Shown here in pieces: positions 49,591 to 62,929 of a stretch of DNA of 64,000 nt. The notes under the pieces were generated by a model. The model worked only from the letters and a program-made list of their open reading frames with translations. It had not been told where the DNA came from and did not search any database. Location: contig NC_061772.1 of the NCBI RefSeq assembly GCF_022458985.1, forward strand, positions 26,719,501 through 26,783,500, written 5' to 3'. The position numbers and the translations under genes were made by a program. The DNA is from Mugil cephalus. Lineage: Eukaryota; Chordata; Actinopteri; Mugiliformes; Mugilidae. Within the stretch, counting starts at the first letter, position 1, and every line of letters begins with the position of its first letter.

Positions 49591-50851
49591 GTCATTATAC
49601 AGTATACAACGTAAACTGTATAGAAGAACACAAGTATATTCAAAACAGTGCAAAAAAGTATTATTTACAATTTAAAGTTAAAATACTAATGCTAAGAAAT
49701 ATTGAAAATATACAAAAATGCTTTTAGTAAGTTGAGACATTTAGTAAGTTGATCGGGTGGAGACCAAAACCAGAGCTAAAAGAAGACATAAGTTTCTGAA
49801 GAGGAGCCGAACATGACTAAAAGTCGACCTGTTCTTGATGCCATCAGACACATACAAAATAGTTCATCATTACTTTTCTTGATTGTTGTAATGAGTCTGC
49901 TCCTCTTGGTTTTAATCTGATGTTGATTATCTCAACAGAGGATTAAATGAGCATCGCCATCTCTTGTGCATTTTGAGAGTTTCCAGCCTAAAATTCAATT
50001 TGTATTTGTTGCGATACAGATCTACTCAGAGGCTGAGAAACCAGCTCACTAATAGCTTATTTAAATGATTTGTCACGTCACACATTATTGACATGGTGAT
50101 TTTATTCATATTACCATATATGGTGTTTATTTGCATTTTGATAATGCCATGTTTGATCCTTTATTAAAAACATACAGACCTTCATTTCAATATCTGTAGA
50201 GGAAAAGATCCCCAACAGCAAAGATTAAGGACGTATATGGACGTCTAAATCCTTCAAATATTGTTCTAATGGAAACTCTTAAAGGTCGAAAACATCTCTC
50301 TTTGGAATAACCTCGAGGCATGCCACAATAAACGGCCCGCAAAGTGTGGGAATAAACTCGCTGTTAGTTGTTTCAGCATCCCATGCTCTTTCAGTAAATG
50401 ATGTTTGACTAATGTAAATTGCCTGCAATTACTGGCAGTAAATTAATGCCAGGGAAAGGTCAGAGGCTGTTGGGGTTTTCCATTTGCAGTATAAATTGAT
50501 TCGCTGACAGGAATGGCACTGCGAAACACCGACACAGCACCCCGCCGTGTTGTGTTGCATCACCGTGACCCAAGTGCTCCAGCTGTCCACTTTTACAGTA
50601 ACCCCACTCAAACGGTCGATTTGGCACAAACTTCGAGATTCGCCATGGAGACTGGAGAAATTGTTCATGACCACTGTAAAATCCTCATGCGTGCGTTCAC
50701 CCCTAAAACTGGGACGAGTGGATTTTACTATGTCATGCTACTTTATACTTCTGACTCATGCAGTTTGGTAGAAAATATGGTGCTTTTTACTCCGTTATAT
50801 TCATTAGTATTACAAAACTTTACTTGCAAAACTTATATATCTTACATAGCA

Positions 50852-51221
50852 TAGGTCTTCGATAGGGGGTCCATGGCCCCCTAGGTGGTCAGCAGAGGTA
50901 CTGCAGAGGGTGGGTCGCAAAATCTTTGGTTGATCAGACATTTTTTTAAATTTTCGCACACAAATTTAAATTTATTGAAAAACGCATTGACATCAGTCCA
51001 ACATATTTTAATTAAGGGATAAATGGAGACAGAAGTAAAATACTGAAATAAAAAACTAAATATTTGAACCTGTGTATTATTTGAATAGCTTAATATTGAA
51101 TCCAAAATGATAACAATAATGTATATTTATTAATAGCACTAGTTTAACATACAACACATATAGTAGGTAGGGGGTCCCTGCTTAATCTCTCCATCTGTTT
51201 GGGGGTACTTGAAGACCCCTG
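50852..51221. mobile_element. hAT-like element (GGTCTTCAAC family), copy 3
   Basis: Left GGTCTTCGATAGGGGGTCCA and right ACTTGAAGACCCCTG form an inverted repeat; the interior has TAGTAGGTAGGGGGTCCCTG. Reverse orientation relative to copy 2. Confidence 0.7.
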
Positions 51222-51261
51222 TTATATAGTGGTGTATACTCTACCTGCAGATGGGTCCCTC

Positions 51262-51486
51262 CATGTGTTGCCAGATGGGAAATGACAAATTACCGTACCA
51301 GAAGCTTAAAGTTATAGTATTTTGAGGAAAATTATCGTACATACCCTATTTGTCGTTGCTCAGGACCATCTGCTAGGTAAAACATTATCGTATAATGCAT
51401 AGATTGAGATTTTTGGAATTATTGATCGAGCAGACTGTGATATTATCGTACAGATACGATAATTATCGTACGTCTGGCAAGGCTTG
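51262..51486. mobile_element. hAT-like element (GTTGCCAGA family), short copy
   Basis: GTGTTGCCAGATGGGAAATG at the left and CGATAATTATCGTACGTCTG GCAA at the right: the same ends as the nested element at 37.2-37.9 kb but in the opposite orientation and internally shortened to about 225 bases. Confidence 0.7.
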
Positions 51487-52953
51487 TTCTGGGGGTTTCG
51501 GGAGAGATTTTATAAATCATCTAGAGACAATTTTTATTGTTACTGTTGCTATATAAATAAAACTGACTTGAGCTGAGTGAGAGACTATACATTTTAAAAG
51601 AAGAAACAATGGTAGCTTACATTTTTACACAAAAGATTGAATCCATTTCCGATAAAACCCCCCTGTTTTCCCCCCATTTGTGCTCACAGCAGCCCGCCTG
51701 GTTATTCGTGACTTTTCACTTGTTGCCACAGTGATTGTTACAGAGCCACGCTTCGGGGCAGTCGTGTATAAAACGAGCTCTGCCATGCAATCAGTACTAA
51801 TCTCTCAGAAATAAAATGTATGATATTAAACCTCACGACGGGTATTCTTCTGCTTCACAAGGGCCGTTTATTAAAGCACAATAGGCGATAATGAAAATGT
51901 AATTTTGCTTCTTTCCGTACTCGTATATTCAACGTTCCTAGCTCATTCCCATTCTCATAACATGTCAAATGATTGCAAGGATTCCAGCTCTTTTGATATC
52001 ACACGTGAAAATTTTTTTACTTGACTGCGTCCTCCGTGTAGATGGAGTGGGAGTTTATGTGTGCAATGCATACGCAAATGTTTAAAGCCATAAAATAGGA
52101 AAAAAAAAACATGTCGTAGATCCGTCCATGTCTGATTTCTGTTAGTCATTCAATGCAGTCAATTTGACGTTCGGAACAGGAAAAAGGGTTTAAACAGCTC
52201 ATAATGCGAAATGGACGTTGGACAGAGTATGTGCGTCACTCACTGCTATTTATGGCATTTCAGAGACCGTAATCACTCACTTACATTTGAGACTATCAAG
52301 ACAGGAAGCTGGAAATCAGCAATCAGATTCAAGACGCAGCTGGAATACAAAAGTAAAGCAGACTCCATAGCACAGCACTGTGTGAGAGTGTCCTCCTCCC
52401 AGCGTGTGGGCTTTTCTGTTTGAAAAGAATTCAGAGGTGCATCAGTCAGGACTGCGATTCATTTCTTAAGGTGTACAGACAAGTATGAAGTTAGAAATGA
52501 ATTATTCATGGACAGATTTATTCATTTGTTAATGTTGTTTTCCTCAAAAATGTTGTGCTTAGTTGTACATATACTTGTTTAAGACAAATTATCACTACAG
52601 GTACAGTTCAGCACCATTTGGCACTAGTGTGTGTGTGTGTTTGTTCGGGGGGCATGAAACTCTACTGCTTCCCGTCCCTTACATCATAGGATGGCATGTT
52701 AATTAAATGTATTTATATAATGAGCATAAATCACCAGCAATGATCCTTCTCAGACAATTAACGTGACATTACAATGAAGCAATGGAAACCTAATAAACTA
52801 AATAAATAAATACAGAATGCAAGTACGTGATCACTCATGTACAGTATGTTACGATATTCTATTAATAAAAAATAATAAAAAGGAAAACATCTTAACCTAT
52901 CCGTTATTTTCTGACCTTTTCCATTGCTGATGCTCAAGAAATACAGATTTTTA

Positions 52954-53363
52954 CACCGATCAGGCATAACATTATGACCACTTACAAGGAGAAGTAAATA
53001 ACATTGACCAACTTGTGATAAGTCAACGTTCTGCTAGGAAACTTTTGGACCTGGCATTCATTCATGTATATGTTACTTAGACATGTAGCACCCACCTAGA
53101 CCAGACCAGACACCCCCACCCCATAGCAACGGCACAGACACACACCAAAATGTTTTAGGAACAACTTCACAAATTCACTAGATCCCAAACTGATCAACTA
53201 TCTGTGGGATGATCCCAAGAGGCCCCTCCCCTCAGGACCTAAAGCCCCCCGTTAACAATATTCAGGACACCCTCAGAATGAATCATAACAGTTTTGGAGG
53301 AACAAGGGAGACCTACACCTGCACAATATTATAAAGGTGGTCGTAATGTTATGCCTGATCGGT
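52954..53363. mobile_element. Short Tc1-like inverted-repeat element, copy G
   Basis: Ends ACACCGATCAGGCATAACAT and GTAATGTTATGCCTGATCGG. The interior runs in the opposite orientation to copies A and D (TTAGACATGTAGCACCCACC, AGGCCCCTCCCCTCAGGACC). Confidence 0.82.
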
Positions 53364-54240
53364 CACCGAGTGCAACTGTGACGCTCACTGATGTGTGTTT
53401 ATGGAACATGACTCTGATGAATTATTTAATTATTTTTTGTCATTAATTTTTAATTTGTTGTTGTACAAACACACACACACAAATATCACGTGGCTCATGA
53501 TTTAAATCATCAAATGCGTCGTTCATCAAAACGTAGGACGACAGAAAAACACGTTGCATGTGGTTGTTGTCCGTGTCAGAGCGACAACTGGAGACAACAG
53601 TGTCAGGTCATACGGTGCTGAACAATGAAATAATAATCAAGAGTGTTATAGGAAAACTTAGTGAGAAAGAAATACAAGAAAGAAAAAAAAAGATATGAAA
53701 CCCAGAATTAGGTTCCTTGTCGTCGCCTTCTTGAATTTCGTTTTAATCAGCCTGTTTCTATGGTTACATATAAAAAGGCTTTTGTATTTCATTTCACTTC
53801 AACAAAATTCCGTAGTGTTCCACTTTACACCATGATTTTTACCTGCGGCTGAACATTGATCCACGAGGACATTGAAGGCACAAAGTGCAGCGACTCGAGC
53901 TCTGTCTGTATGTGCTGTTACATCAGTAGCATGCTTCCAGGAGGCTACAAACATATAACATAGTGCTATATTTAAATTATTTTTGCATTCATTTAATGTT
54001 TTACCTTTCCTTGTGTCGTGCAAATTTCCCCAATTTGGGATCTTATCTTATGAAGTCATTAAATTAACTCTACAACATAAAAATATACAGTTTATTGAAT
54101 ATTTCAATACAAAATTGTAACTTAACAACAGCATATAGTAATAATAGTGACTATTCTACTTCACTGCACTGCTACAAATGTTTATTTTTGAATACACGAC
54201 TTTAATCTGTAATTACAGAATATTATAAAGTGCAGTGTTG

Positions 54241-54300
54241 GGTCCTATGGGTTGAGGGGTGGGGCCTCTGTGGTCATGATGTTATGCCTGATCAATGTAT
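54241..54300. mobile_element. Tc1-like element remnant, copy H
   Basis: GGGTCCTATGGGTTGAGGGG, TGGGGCCTCTGTGG and the terminal ATGTTATGCCTGATCAATG are brought together by internal deletion. Confidence 0.7.
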
Positions 54301-55024
54301 ATGAAAAACATCTGGACCTTTCTATTAAATAACACTGTCACATTAGAGCCTAGAGATTTAATTGTTGATCCTTAAATCATGAGACTTGGAACAGACTCCA
54401 GTCGACATCAGCACAAACTACGAATTAGCAGCGAAGACAAACAACATGGACGTGTTCCAATCATTCATTCCTCTCAGACTCACTCATCCCACACACATCA
54501 TCCACAAACACTGACACGTCTCCATCTTGGCACAGACATTTGCATGATTGTCCTCCTCGGTCTCAACGCAGATCAATGCAGGGTTCAATGAGGGATTAAA
54601 AATAGAAATAATGACTACCTGTTCTCCGTGTGGTCAAAGTCACTGAGACAATAGAGGGGGGCAACAGGCGCTCACACGATTGCCCCCTAAACCGGGGGCT
54701 AAGGCTTTACTGTAGCAATGCTCCAGTCTTGAGAAGAGCTTCACAAGCCCACGGATGCAGACTCACACACACACACACCACCTACACCATCTGTGTTCAC
54801 TATGAATGTGGCCTCTGCCATCAGCCGTGAACCGAAGCTTGAGTGGGATGAGACCTACTGTCCTTGTGTGTGGGCAAACTTACTCTGAACTATTCTCGAT
54901 AGAACACGCGAGAGGGAGCGTTATAGACGGAGAGGAAGAAGAGAAAAAACTGACACATTCAGTGCACAACCTTGTCGTCTTGTGCCCCCCCCCCCCTCTC
55001 CACCCCCCCCAACGTGAAGTGCAC

Positions 55025-55120
55025 TATAAAAGACTGAGTCGCATCTGTCACGAGTTGGACTCAACTCTCGAGTCTCATCTTCACTGTTTCACTCATTCAG
55101 GTTTTTACCTTTAATAGAAG
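55025..55120 (+). promoter_or_regulatory. Candidate TATA promoter of an unknown plus-strand transcript
   Basis: TATAAAAG at 55,025-55,032 follows a C-rich stretch (54,985-55,010). The next ~200 bases are of balanced composition, unlike the AT-rich surroundings, and a possible donor GCGGTAG/GTGAAG lies near 55,247. No coding exon was found downstream. Motif-based only. Confidence 0.25.
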
Positions 55121-55289
55121 TGACCCTGATTAAAGGTCGTGAGCTGTAACGCGTGGGTCTACGACAAGTTGTTCCTTTTACTACAAGTGCAGCTGGAGTC
55201 TTGACCTTCCTACAGTTTCTTTTCCTCCTCCGTGCACCTTTGCGGTAGGTGAAGTCATGCTAGCAACACAACTTTTTAATGAAAGGACA

Positions 55290-55640
55290 CAAACTGTATG
55301 AAGATGGAGGCGGAACAGCTCCACGAAAGTCTAAGAGTGAAGCCAAACCAAGTAGAGCTCCCCCTGGTGTCTGGCTGCAGTACAGGTCATAAGCTCCACC
55401 CACTCCATGTTAGTGGATGGGTCTTGGGTTAAACTTAACCACGAAAATTCACGTCAAATAAATATTTTTCAAGGTTTCGGTCATTTTAGGTACTTAATAT
55501 AATGCTGACGCATGTTCAGACGTCCAATTGTTTGGATACGTTTCATTTTATTTAGTTAATTGACACAATAAGCATCATGATGACTACTAGTTGCCATGCC
55601 AACCGCTCTGTAAAGGTCCCGCAGGACCTTGAGACTTGTA
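55290..55640. repeat. Dispersed fish repeat, CCCCCTGGTG type, copy 2
   Basis: Same order of blocks as at 44.5-44.9 kb: GTAGAGCTCCCCCTGGTGTC, TGGCTGCAGTACAGGTCATA, then ATGATGACTACTAGTTGCCA and AACCGCTCTGTAAAGG. Confidence 0.6.
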
Positions 55641-57593
55641 AAAGAATAAATAAATAAAAATCATTAGCCTATAATCTCAATCAAACATTTCTTTATCACT
55701 GGTGGTGGTAGAATACATTACATAAACCTTTAAATTTACTTTAGTTCTAATCATAAATTGCAAAAGTTTGATTCATTTCAGATTTTTATCCGTTTATGTG
55801 CCAGTGTTTGTTATGGCATCACAGAAAAAACACACACACACATAGAAAATACATATATATATACAGTATATATATTACATCTTATATATCTATATATTTT
55901 CAATAACCTAAATGAATATATATATGTATGCCCTAAAAATAGCATGTGTTCATTTATTTCTACTTTTTTTTTTACATGAATCTTTTAATCCACTTCAGTC
56001 CTAATCTTAAATGCCAAAGGTTGGATTAATTTCTGACTTGTAACCCTTTAAATGCCACTGTTTGGGACGGCATCACACATTATTCGTAACAAAAGTAAAC
56101 AAAAATATTTTCAATGATCTAAAAACAAGTAGATTTTTCTTGGAGGGGATTATTAGAGCTTTTTACATGTCAATGATAGTTGATTTTGATGGATTCTATT
56201 TATTTATTTACTTTTTGTAGTGTTAGATTTAAAAAAAAAACAACAACTCCCATTAAAAACCCATTGAAACTGCAACTTTTTCAGATTCGCTCTATCTTTC
56301 AAGTAAGTAAGTAATAAAAGATATAGTTGGACGTGTAATAATCCGTAATTATACACAGTCTATGGCTGAAACAAACAACTCGGAAAACATCTGCAAATAC
56401 ACCTATTCTTTCTGCAAGGGCCCCTCAAACAAACTAAAAATAGACACCAAAATACAATAAATGACTCATCTGACTATCCTCATCGGAAGTTAAACAGGCC
56501 CCGAGGCTCTCACTGGGAAAGCCGCAGATGAGTGTTTTGATATGGAATGATTAGCAAAAGCAAAAAAAAAAAAAAACAATAAAATGCCTACATTATTTCC
56601 ATAACTTGTTTTCATTTCTATTTTTAACAGCGGTAAGAATAGTGGCCTGAACCTGGGCTGAAGGCTCATGTGACAGCTGTAACAGTGCCAGTCATCATTT
56701 CACAATAGTGGACGTGCCCATCTATCATCAGGCGAGAGCGCCACAAACTCTAAGTAGAAGGAAAGAATCTGAGGGGGAAGAATCATCAAGCCGTTAACTC
56801 GGCAGCTGTTAGGCGGCTTGTTTCTGTAAGGGATGCGGGACGGCTCGACGGCCTCGCTGATTACGGCTTTCACTCGGCGGCGCTTCCAGCGTCGGGCAAA
56901 GGGCTCGGCACACATGTGACCTATTGAACGGTGACTGGAAAGCTCTGCAAGTGGTGCTGTCAACACCAGGACATAAATAAAGCTAAAGATAGGGCGATGC
57001 GGCTTCGGCCCGAGGTTTCTGGTCAGCCAAGTGCTTTTTATAGCAACGCTGTGATTTATAAAAGGCTAACGGGGACTATTTTTGACACGGTCGACTTGGG
57101 GCAGGGGAGGGTGGAGTGGGGGTCTTGGAAACTTGTGACGCTTCTGGGTGCATGACTGACCCCTCTGACTTGAATGTGTCGGGGGGGGGGGTGGTTGGTT
57201 GTGGGACTTGCAGCAGATAGCAGATGCGGCAGGGATCAAACTGGCCAGCAGCCTGTGATGTTTTTGGAGTCCGTCCAGCGAGAGACGGGCACGGAGGGAG
57301 AGAGATGATCACATGGGTCTACCCCCAGTCAGACCTGTTCGGTTATCAGAGCGCTCTCTAACTGGGACTGACCGGAGGAGAATTTTAAATAACGCTCGGC
57401 ATCGCTCACGCTTCACTCGAACCCGAAGTTCAGTTTACGTAGAGACAAACCGAGATTGTTAACTTTATAGAAGCTCTGTTAAGAAACACAGCTCACGTGT
57501 TAAAAATGTGAATTTATCTAAATTTTCAACCCATTTTTTGAAATATTCTACATTTGAGCACTCGGCTGAAGGGCTGGTCAGTCAGTACCCAAA

Positions 57594-57680
57594 TTCACAG
57601 ATCAGCCATAACATTAAAACCATTGATAGGAGAAGTAAATAACATCTTTTAGACCACAGCAATGACACTCCTTGATGGTA
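57594..57680. mobile_element. Tc1-like element remnant, copy I
   Basis: CACAGATCAGCCATAACATT AAAACC at the left, then CACAGCAATGACACTCCTTG; the right end is missing. Confidence 0.65.
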
Positions 57681-57754
57681 GTGATGTTCTGTACCACCAA
57701 TGTTCTTTCCCATCCGATACTTTGCGCAAATATAAAAAAATATATATATATAAA

Positions 57755-57840
57755 AATGTCTAATCAACCAAAGGACGACCCCCCTGCAGTACCTGGGTGG
57801 ACCCCCTAGGGGTCACTGGACCCCCTGTTGAAGACCTATA
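57755..57840. mobile_element. hAT-like element (GGTCTTCAAC family), remnant copy 4
   Basis: ATGTCTAATCAACCAAAGGA, ACCCCCCTGCAGTACCTGGG, then CCCCCTGTTGAAGACCTAT at the terminal repeat. Left part lost. Confidence 0.65.
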
Positions 57841-58990
57841 CTCCACGCATCCTTACACCTCGGCCATTTCTCACATCCAGCTAATAATTTTGAAATGAGA
57901 CGTCGTGAAACATTTCCACGTGAGCTTGTGAATCATCTATCTTGAATGAGTTTGGAAATGTCACGCTCATGAAAACACGATATCTAATGAGCAATTGTCG
58001 TTTGTGTTGCCGGACCCAGCGAGAAACCTGGCGGCTTAATGGAGTTTATTTGTCACTTTGATGAACAAAAAAGCAGCCGACTAAGACGGATTATGTCAAT
58101 ACTCGGCACTGAAAAGGGTTTGGTCTGTTATAATTGATTCAATAAAGGAAAAAAAATAAATAAATAAACCTCCTAGCCAGTTTTAACTCGTGTTTATTTT
58201 AATACCGGGCTTCTTTGACCACTGGTTTATAAGAACGCTCCTCAGCCCTGACTGAAATAGCTCCGGATGTAAATCTCTGATCCTGAAGTCACTGTTTTTT
58301 TCTTCCCGGCCTGCCAAATGTTTCTGACACTGACTTTAAACAGACATGTGTGAAATAAATAAGGGTGGACCGAAGCTCTGATGCGGCTCTGACTGTGTGC
58401 GTTGCTACGGATACCAGGCGCAAACACCGGAGTCTCGGATTGACTCGGAGGGCTTTAGGGGAGATCACCGGGGGCGAAGGCGAGCCGCGAAGGTGTGTAG
58501 GCGTCTGTCACCTACTCGGAATATGTCATGGCTCATTGCGCCGGTGTGTTGGGGTGTGTTGGGGGGGTAACCTCACACCGTCAATATCGCATGTCAGGAG
58601 GGGGGGTCAGCGTGTGACCGTCAGACCTCCTCGCACTGAATATTCGTGTCAACCTGAGATCAAAACCTCAAGGCCGTGGCTCAGGGCCTTCGCAGGATAT
58701 ATACATTCAGATGTGCGCCGGCCGGACGGACAGACGGGTGTTGAATTACAGATCGTGACCTCTGCTCCTTGACAGCAGAGCTCTGTTTTCTTTAATTATC
58801 ATAACAGACCACCAACGGAGCGCCCAAGAGAGAGGGGAACCTCATCTCTCCTGCTGTGATTTATTACCCGCTCCGGAAACCAAGGACACTAACCCGACAG
58901 CCTTAATGTTTTGCTATTGCGTATACTCGACCCATAAAAGGTGCACTGTTTGGCAACTTGTTACGGTTCTACCTTTAAACTTGACCCTGG

Positions 58991-59025
<35 letters not shown>

Positions 59026-59787
59026 GTGAAGGCCAGACCTCAGCGTTTGGTTTTGGATGGAATAAAATCAATGAGCAAAGATAAACGTCTAAATAAGGCA
59101 CCCTAATGAATACAGGAACACACACACGTGTCACTAGAGAGGGGGGGTCATTAGAGGAAAGACGCGCTAGATATTTTTATTGTATGGTTTTATTTTCTGA
59201 CAGGGTGACGGCGATGGATCACCGGTTCATAGACAAGTGGGTGGGTTGGGTGGGAGAGAGGGAAGAGAGATATGAGCCGGCCAAGTATTTGTGTTGTGTT
59301 ACATGTGCTGTTTGTATCCATGGCAACTGCACCAGAGCCCCGTGTCCTCTGATTGCCAGATATAGTCGCCGTCCTTGACAATATTAAGAAACTTACAGTG
59401 ATTTAGGAGCGGAGTGGCCCATTCGCAGCCGAAAACAGAAGCAGTGACTCAGTCGGCATCACGAAAAGCCCGACCAGGGCGGATGTGGCGGTTGCTGGTG
59501 GGGCGCAAGCGGCCGCGGCCGTGGCTGTGGCAACTGCTGCGGCGTTTAAGTGGCACGTGTGGTTTGAGCCTCTGCAGCTTCACGCGACCGTCAGACGCGT
59601 TGGGTTTTGCTCAGATCGAGTTAAACGGACGACAGAGGGCCGTTGCGTAAAGGATGCAATGAGATTACTAGACCTCACTCAAAGGAGCTCTTCAGCAATT
59701 TGGCTGAATTTACACCTCCATTAAGGAGAGTCAAGAGAGGAAAGCTTAACACAGACTGGTGGAGAGGAAACAAAAAAAACACCAGAT
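57841..59787. other. GC-richer gene-free stretch
   Basis: Several open frames occur on both strands (58,365-58,772 and 59,414-59,724 are the longest), but none shows a domain, signal peptide or convincing splice context. They look like chance frames in higher-GC sequence. It contains the poly-C run. Confidence 0.4.
58992..59023. repeat. Poly-C tract
   Basis: 32 consecutive C. The length may be unreliable in any assembly. Confidence 0.95.
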
Positions 59788-59935
59788 CAAGGGTCTGCAA
59801 CGTCTTTCAGGCCAAGGATCCCAAACTGATGGAGAGTTTAAGTAGTGACCCCCTACCTACTGTATGTGTTCTATAATAAACTCGGCCCAGTGCTATTTAT
59901 AAATAAAAAATTACCATTATCATTTTGCTTTGACA
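59788..59935. mobile_element. hAT-like element (GGTCTTCAAC family), remnant copy 5
   Basis: GGGTCTGCAACGTCTTTCAG, CCCAAACTGATGGAGAGTTT, CCCCTACCTACTGTATGTGT and GTGCTATTTATAAAT, colinear with copy 2; the right end is missing. Confidence 0.68.
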
Positions 59936-60237
59936 GATTTAAACTTTAATCGTGGCTAAATTTAGTAGGAGACCACACATGCTCTCAAATTAGTGATATG
60001 TCTGATATGACGGATTAAAAGTGAAGCCAAAACTGTCTGACATTATAATTATCTGAGCATTTTCAGGTCTTTTTTCTTACCCGTCTCCTCAGCAGCTATA
60101 GGCCAGTTTTTTTATGTCAAGCTGAAATCTCGACACTAAAATAACGTGTTTCACAAAGAAATACAAAAGAATTGAAATCAAATATTGAATATGTGATATT
60201 TAACCCGGTGGCCAGAATCATGAGGAGAATAGTAAAA

Positions 60238-60262
60238 AAAATAAATAAATAAATAAATAAAA
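60238..60262. repeat. (AAAT)n microsatellite
   Basis: Six AAAT units. Confidence 0.9.
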
Positions 60263-61439
60263 TATGACGAAATGAAGAAATATGACACAAATTTATATTT
60301 ATTAAATTAATTTTACTTCAGTTAATTTCTGTATAATGTTTGAGTTTAGGGGACATGTTTAGCTGATAAAACAAACAGTAGGGCCAAAAAAAAATAAAAA
60401 ATAAAAAATGTTAAGAGAAGAGTTCCCACAGTCTCCAGTCACTCATTCATTCATGTCTTTCCACTCTCATCACTTCACAAACATATGCTGCGACATTCTC
60501 TTTATAACTTTTTATTTATCTGTTTCATCTGAACTTTTTCCGTTGCTCCTCACTTGTCCCCTGGACTTTTTTGTATTTCGCAATGTTGCTCAGATGTTGC
60601 TGCATCTGGGGGGAAAATAAAAAAAAAATAAAAAATCACTACGACAAGCGAGTAGATATCCTGATGCTAAAAATACACGTGACTGACTCTATTTCTGAGG
60701 CCTGGCTGTAATATCTTATTACATGGCACATCGATTGTGGCTGGGCATGATGTGCCTGCTCAGGTATTCTCAGTCTCGATAAAGCTCACTGATGCTATTT
60801 CAGAAGGATTATCTGAGAATATGTGTTAAATATACTTCACACACCCACTTTCATTCTTTATTCATTAGGCTGCACGCCGGATTTTCCACAGTCGAGGGAG
60901 AAATGAAACCAGATGGGGTAATTGAAACTCCTCATTTGAAAACACTGACACAGGAGGGCAGACAAAGGCAAGGTCAAGTGTTATTGATAGAGACTGGGAA
61001 AAAAATGAAGTCGCCTTCAAGGATGTATGCGGTTTCTGCTGTAGTCAGCCATTATATTCACGCTATCTAATTCCCCCATTAATCTGTGTCCATGTGATGT
61101 ACGACTATATGCAGTTAATTCATTTATTTTGGTTAACCCTAATGATTTGTCTGTTATATTTTGGTAAAAGACAAACCATTTCTGGCAGCATTTGTTAAAG
61201 AGACGGTATATGCTGCCCCCTACAGGAAGCTCAAGAACAAACTCTGCAGGTCACAGACGAACAACTACATAGAAATTAAAATTAAAATACACCTGAAGAG
61301 AGAAAATAAATGTCAGAAATAAAGAAGTTAATCCAGAAAACATACGTCAATAAACTATGAAATTGTAAATAAACGGAATTTTTCCAGTTTCATTCGTAAT
61401 TGAAAGAAGTAGATGTTATTCTGGCTGGGACACAAATAT

Positions 61440-61585
61440 AAAAGTGGAGATTTATTTCTTGTGTTAAATATCTTATTTTATTTCATATTTCTTGTGGTTT
61501 TTAAGATTGTTTTACTTCTATGTGCTACTGTGACAAAGAAATTTCCCTCGTGGATCATTAAAGTTTAATCTAATACACAATCTAT
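61440..61585. repeat. Retroelement-tail-like sequence
   Basis: GTGCTACTGTGACAAAGAAA, TTTCCCTCGTGGATCATTAA and AGTTTAATCTAAT resemble the conserved tail shared by many fish LINE/SINE copies. The body was not identified. Confidence 0.35.
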
Positions 61586-61705
61586 GGATTTTAATCTGCA
61601 AACAGACACACTTGCCATCTGCTGGAGAAATGATGCAGCTACATCTTGAAGATACAAGGCTTGAATGGGTTTTATTTTTAAGTTTTATGTTTTTCATTTA
61701 TTGGC

Positions 61706-61707
<2 letters not shown>

Positions 61708-61742
<35 letters not shown>
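61708..61742. repeat. (TA)n microsatellite
   Basis: About 17 TA units without interruption. Confidence 0.95.
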
Positions 61743-61746
<4 letters not shown>

Positions 61747-62029
61747 ATCATGTAGTTAAAACAAAACAACTCATTACAAGAAGAAAAGCCAAGTCTTTGC
61801 ATTTTAAATTATATGCAATTAGTATTTACATGCAACCACATCCTGATGTTTGGTGTCAAATCCTTAAAGTCTAATAAATACACCAGAGCTTTAATTAAAC
61901 ATGCAAAACCAAATTTACACTAACTTATCTTAATGGTAGACGTTTTGACTTTTTACATGTTTGCCTGTTTGTTTACCTCTGACCTCTATCAAACAAAGCT
62001 ATTAAACAGCACTAGCACACAGTGCTTGA

Positions 62030-62590
62030 GTAGTTAGAGAGATGGACTTATATAAGAAATCAGTGGACAGTTTCTCAGTGCAGCCTATATGTAAAGCAGC
62101 ATTACTAAGGGACGGTTTTGTGTCACCAGAGACAGTCTTAACTATAAGCTTCAGCAAAGAGGAAAGTCTGAAACCGAGCCTTAAAGGTAGAGAGGGTGTC
62201 TGCTCTGCCACCCGAAACCAATCTGGGAGCCTAAGCCTCTTCTTTGCATTCCCCTTGTTTAAACTGTAGGAACCACAAGTAAAGCCTGCACTTTGAGACT
62301 GGAGTAATCTATTGGGACGACATGAGGTCTTTGAGATAAGATACAGAAAACAGAGATGTGCAATAGAACGGAGCAGCTAACGGATCATAAACACACCAGT
62401 ACACGATTTGGTTAATGAGATAATTAAAGTCCTCCTCCACTCCATGTGGAAGGTTTGGTTGTGCTCACCTAAAATCTTGTTTCAAGTGAGAACCAGCCGG
62501 TTGAACTTTTACCAATGCTGTGTGGAAACCTGCTCTATGCAATGAATTTAAGAGACGTGTTGTACCTAGTAATTAAACCCTGAATGTAGA
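62030..62590. repeat. Dispersed teleost repeat, class undetermined
   Basis: Blocks such as GGTAGAGAGGGTGTCTGCTC, AGGAACCACAAGTAAAGCCT and GAGGTCTTTGAGATAAGATA match my recollection of a repeat found many times in fish genomes. No ends or coding potential are clear here. Confidence 0.4.
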
Positions 62591-62929
62591 AAATCTTTGA
62601 CTATTCATAGATCCTGGATACGTAAAAGTGTGGGAGGAGGCACAGATGTAGTTTAAAGAATTTCTAGCTGAGGGGAATCTTTTGACTGTTGACTATTGCT
62701 GATTTGGAGGAAGAAATAAAACTCGCTCAGTTAAAGTAGTTGGTAAATAATTGACTGATCACAGTCCATGTTCCTTCGTTCTGTCTCCTCCAGGTGAAAA
62801 CTTGGCTACTTATTACCTCAAACCCAGATCAGGGAAGAGAGAGTTTAAACATTTACTTGAATGACTTCACCTAAAAAAAAAAAAAACTAAATAAATAATA
62901 ATAATAAATAAATATATATGTTGTTCACT

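Noticed and set aside
50513-50854. 113-residue plus-strand frame
   Set aside because: No recognisable motif; it runs into the start of a hAT-like repeat.
58365-59724. Arg-rich open frames up to 135 residues
   Set aside because: High-GC chance frames without domains; no start or splice evidence.
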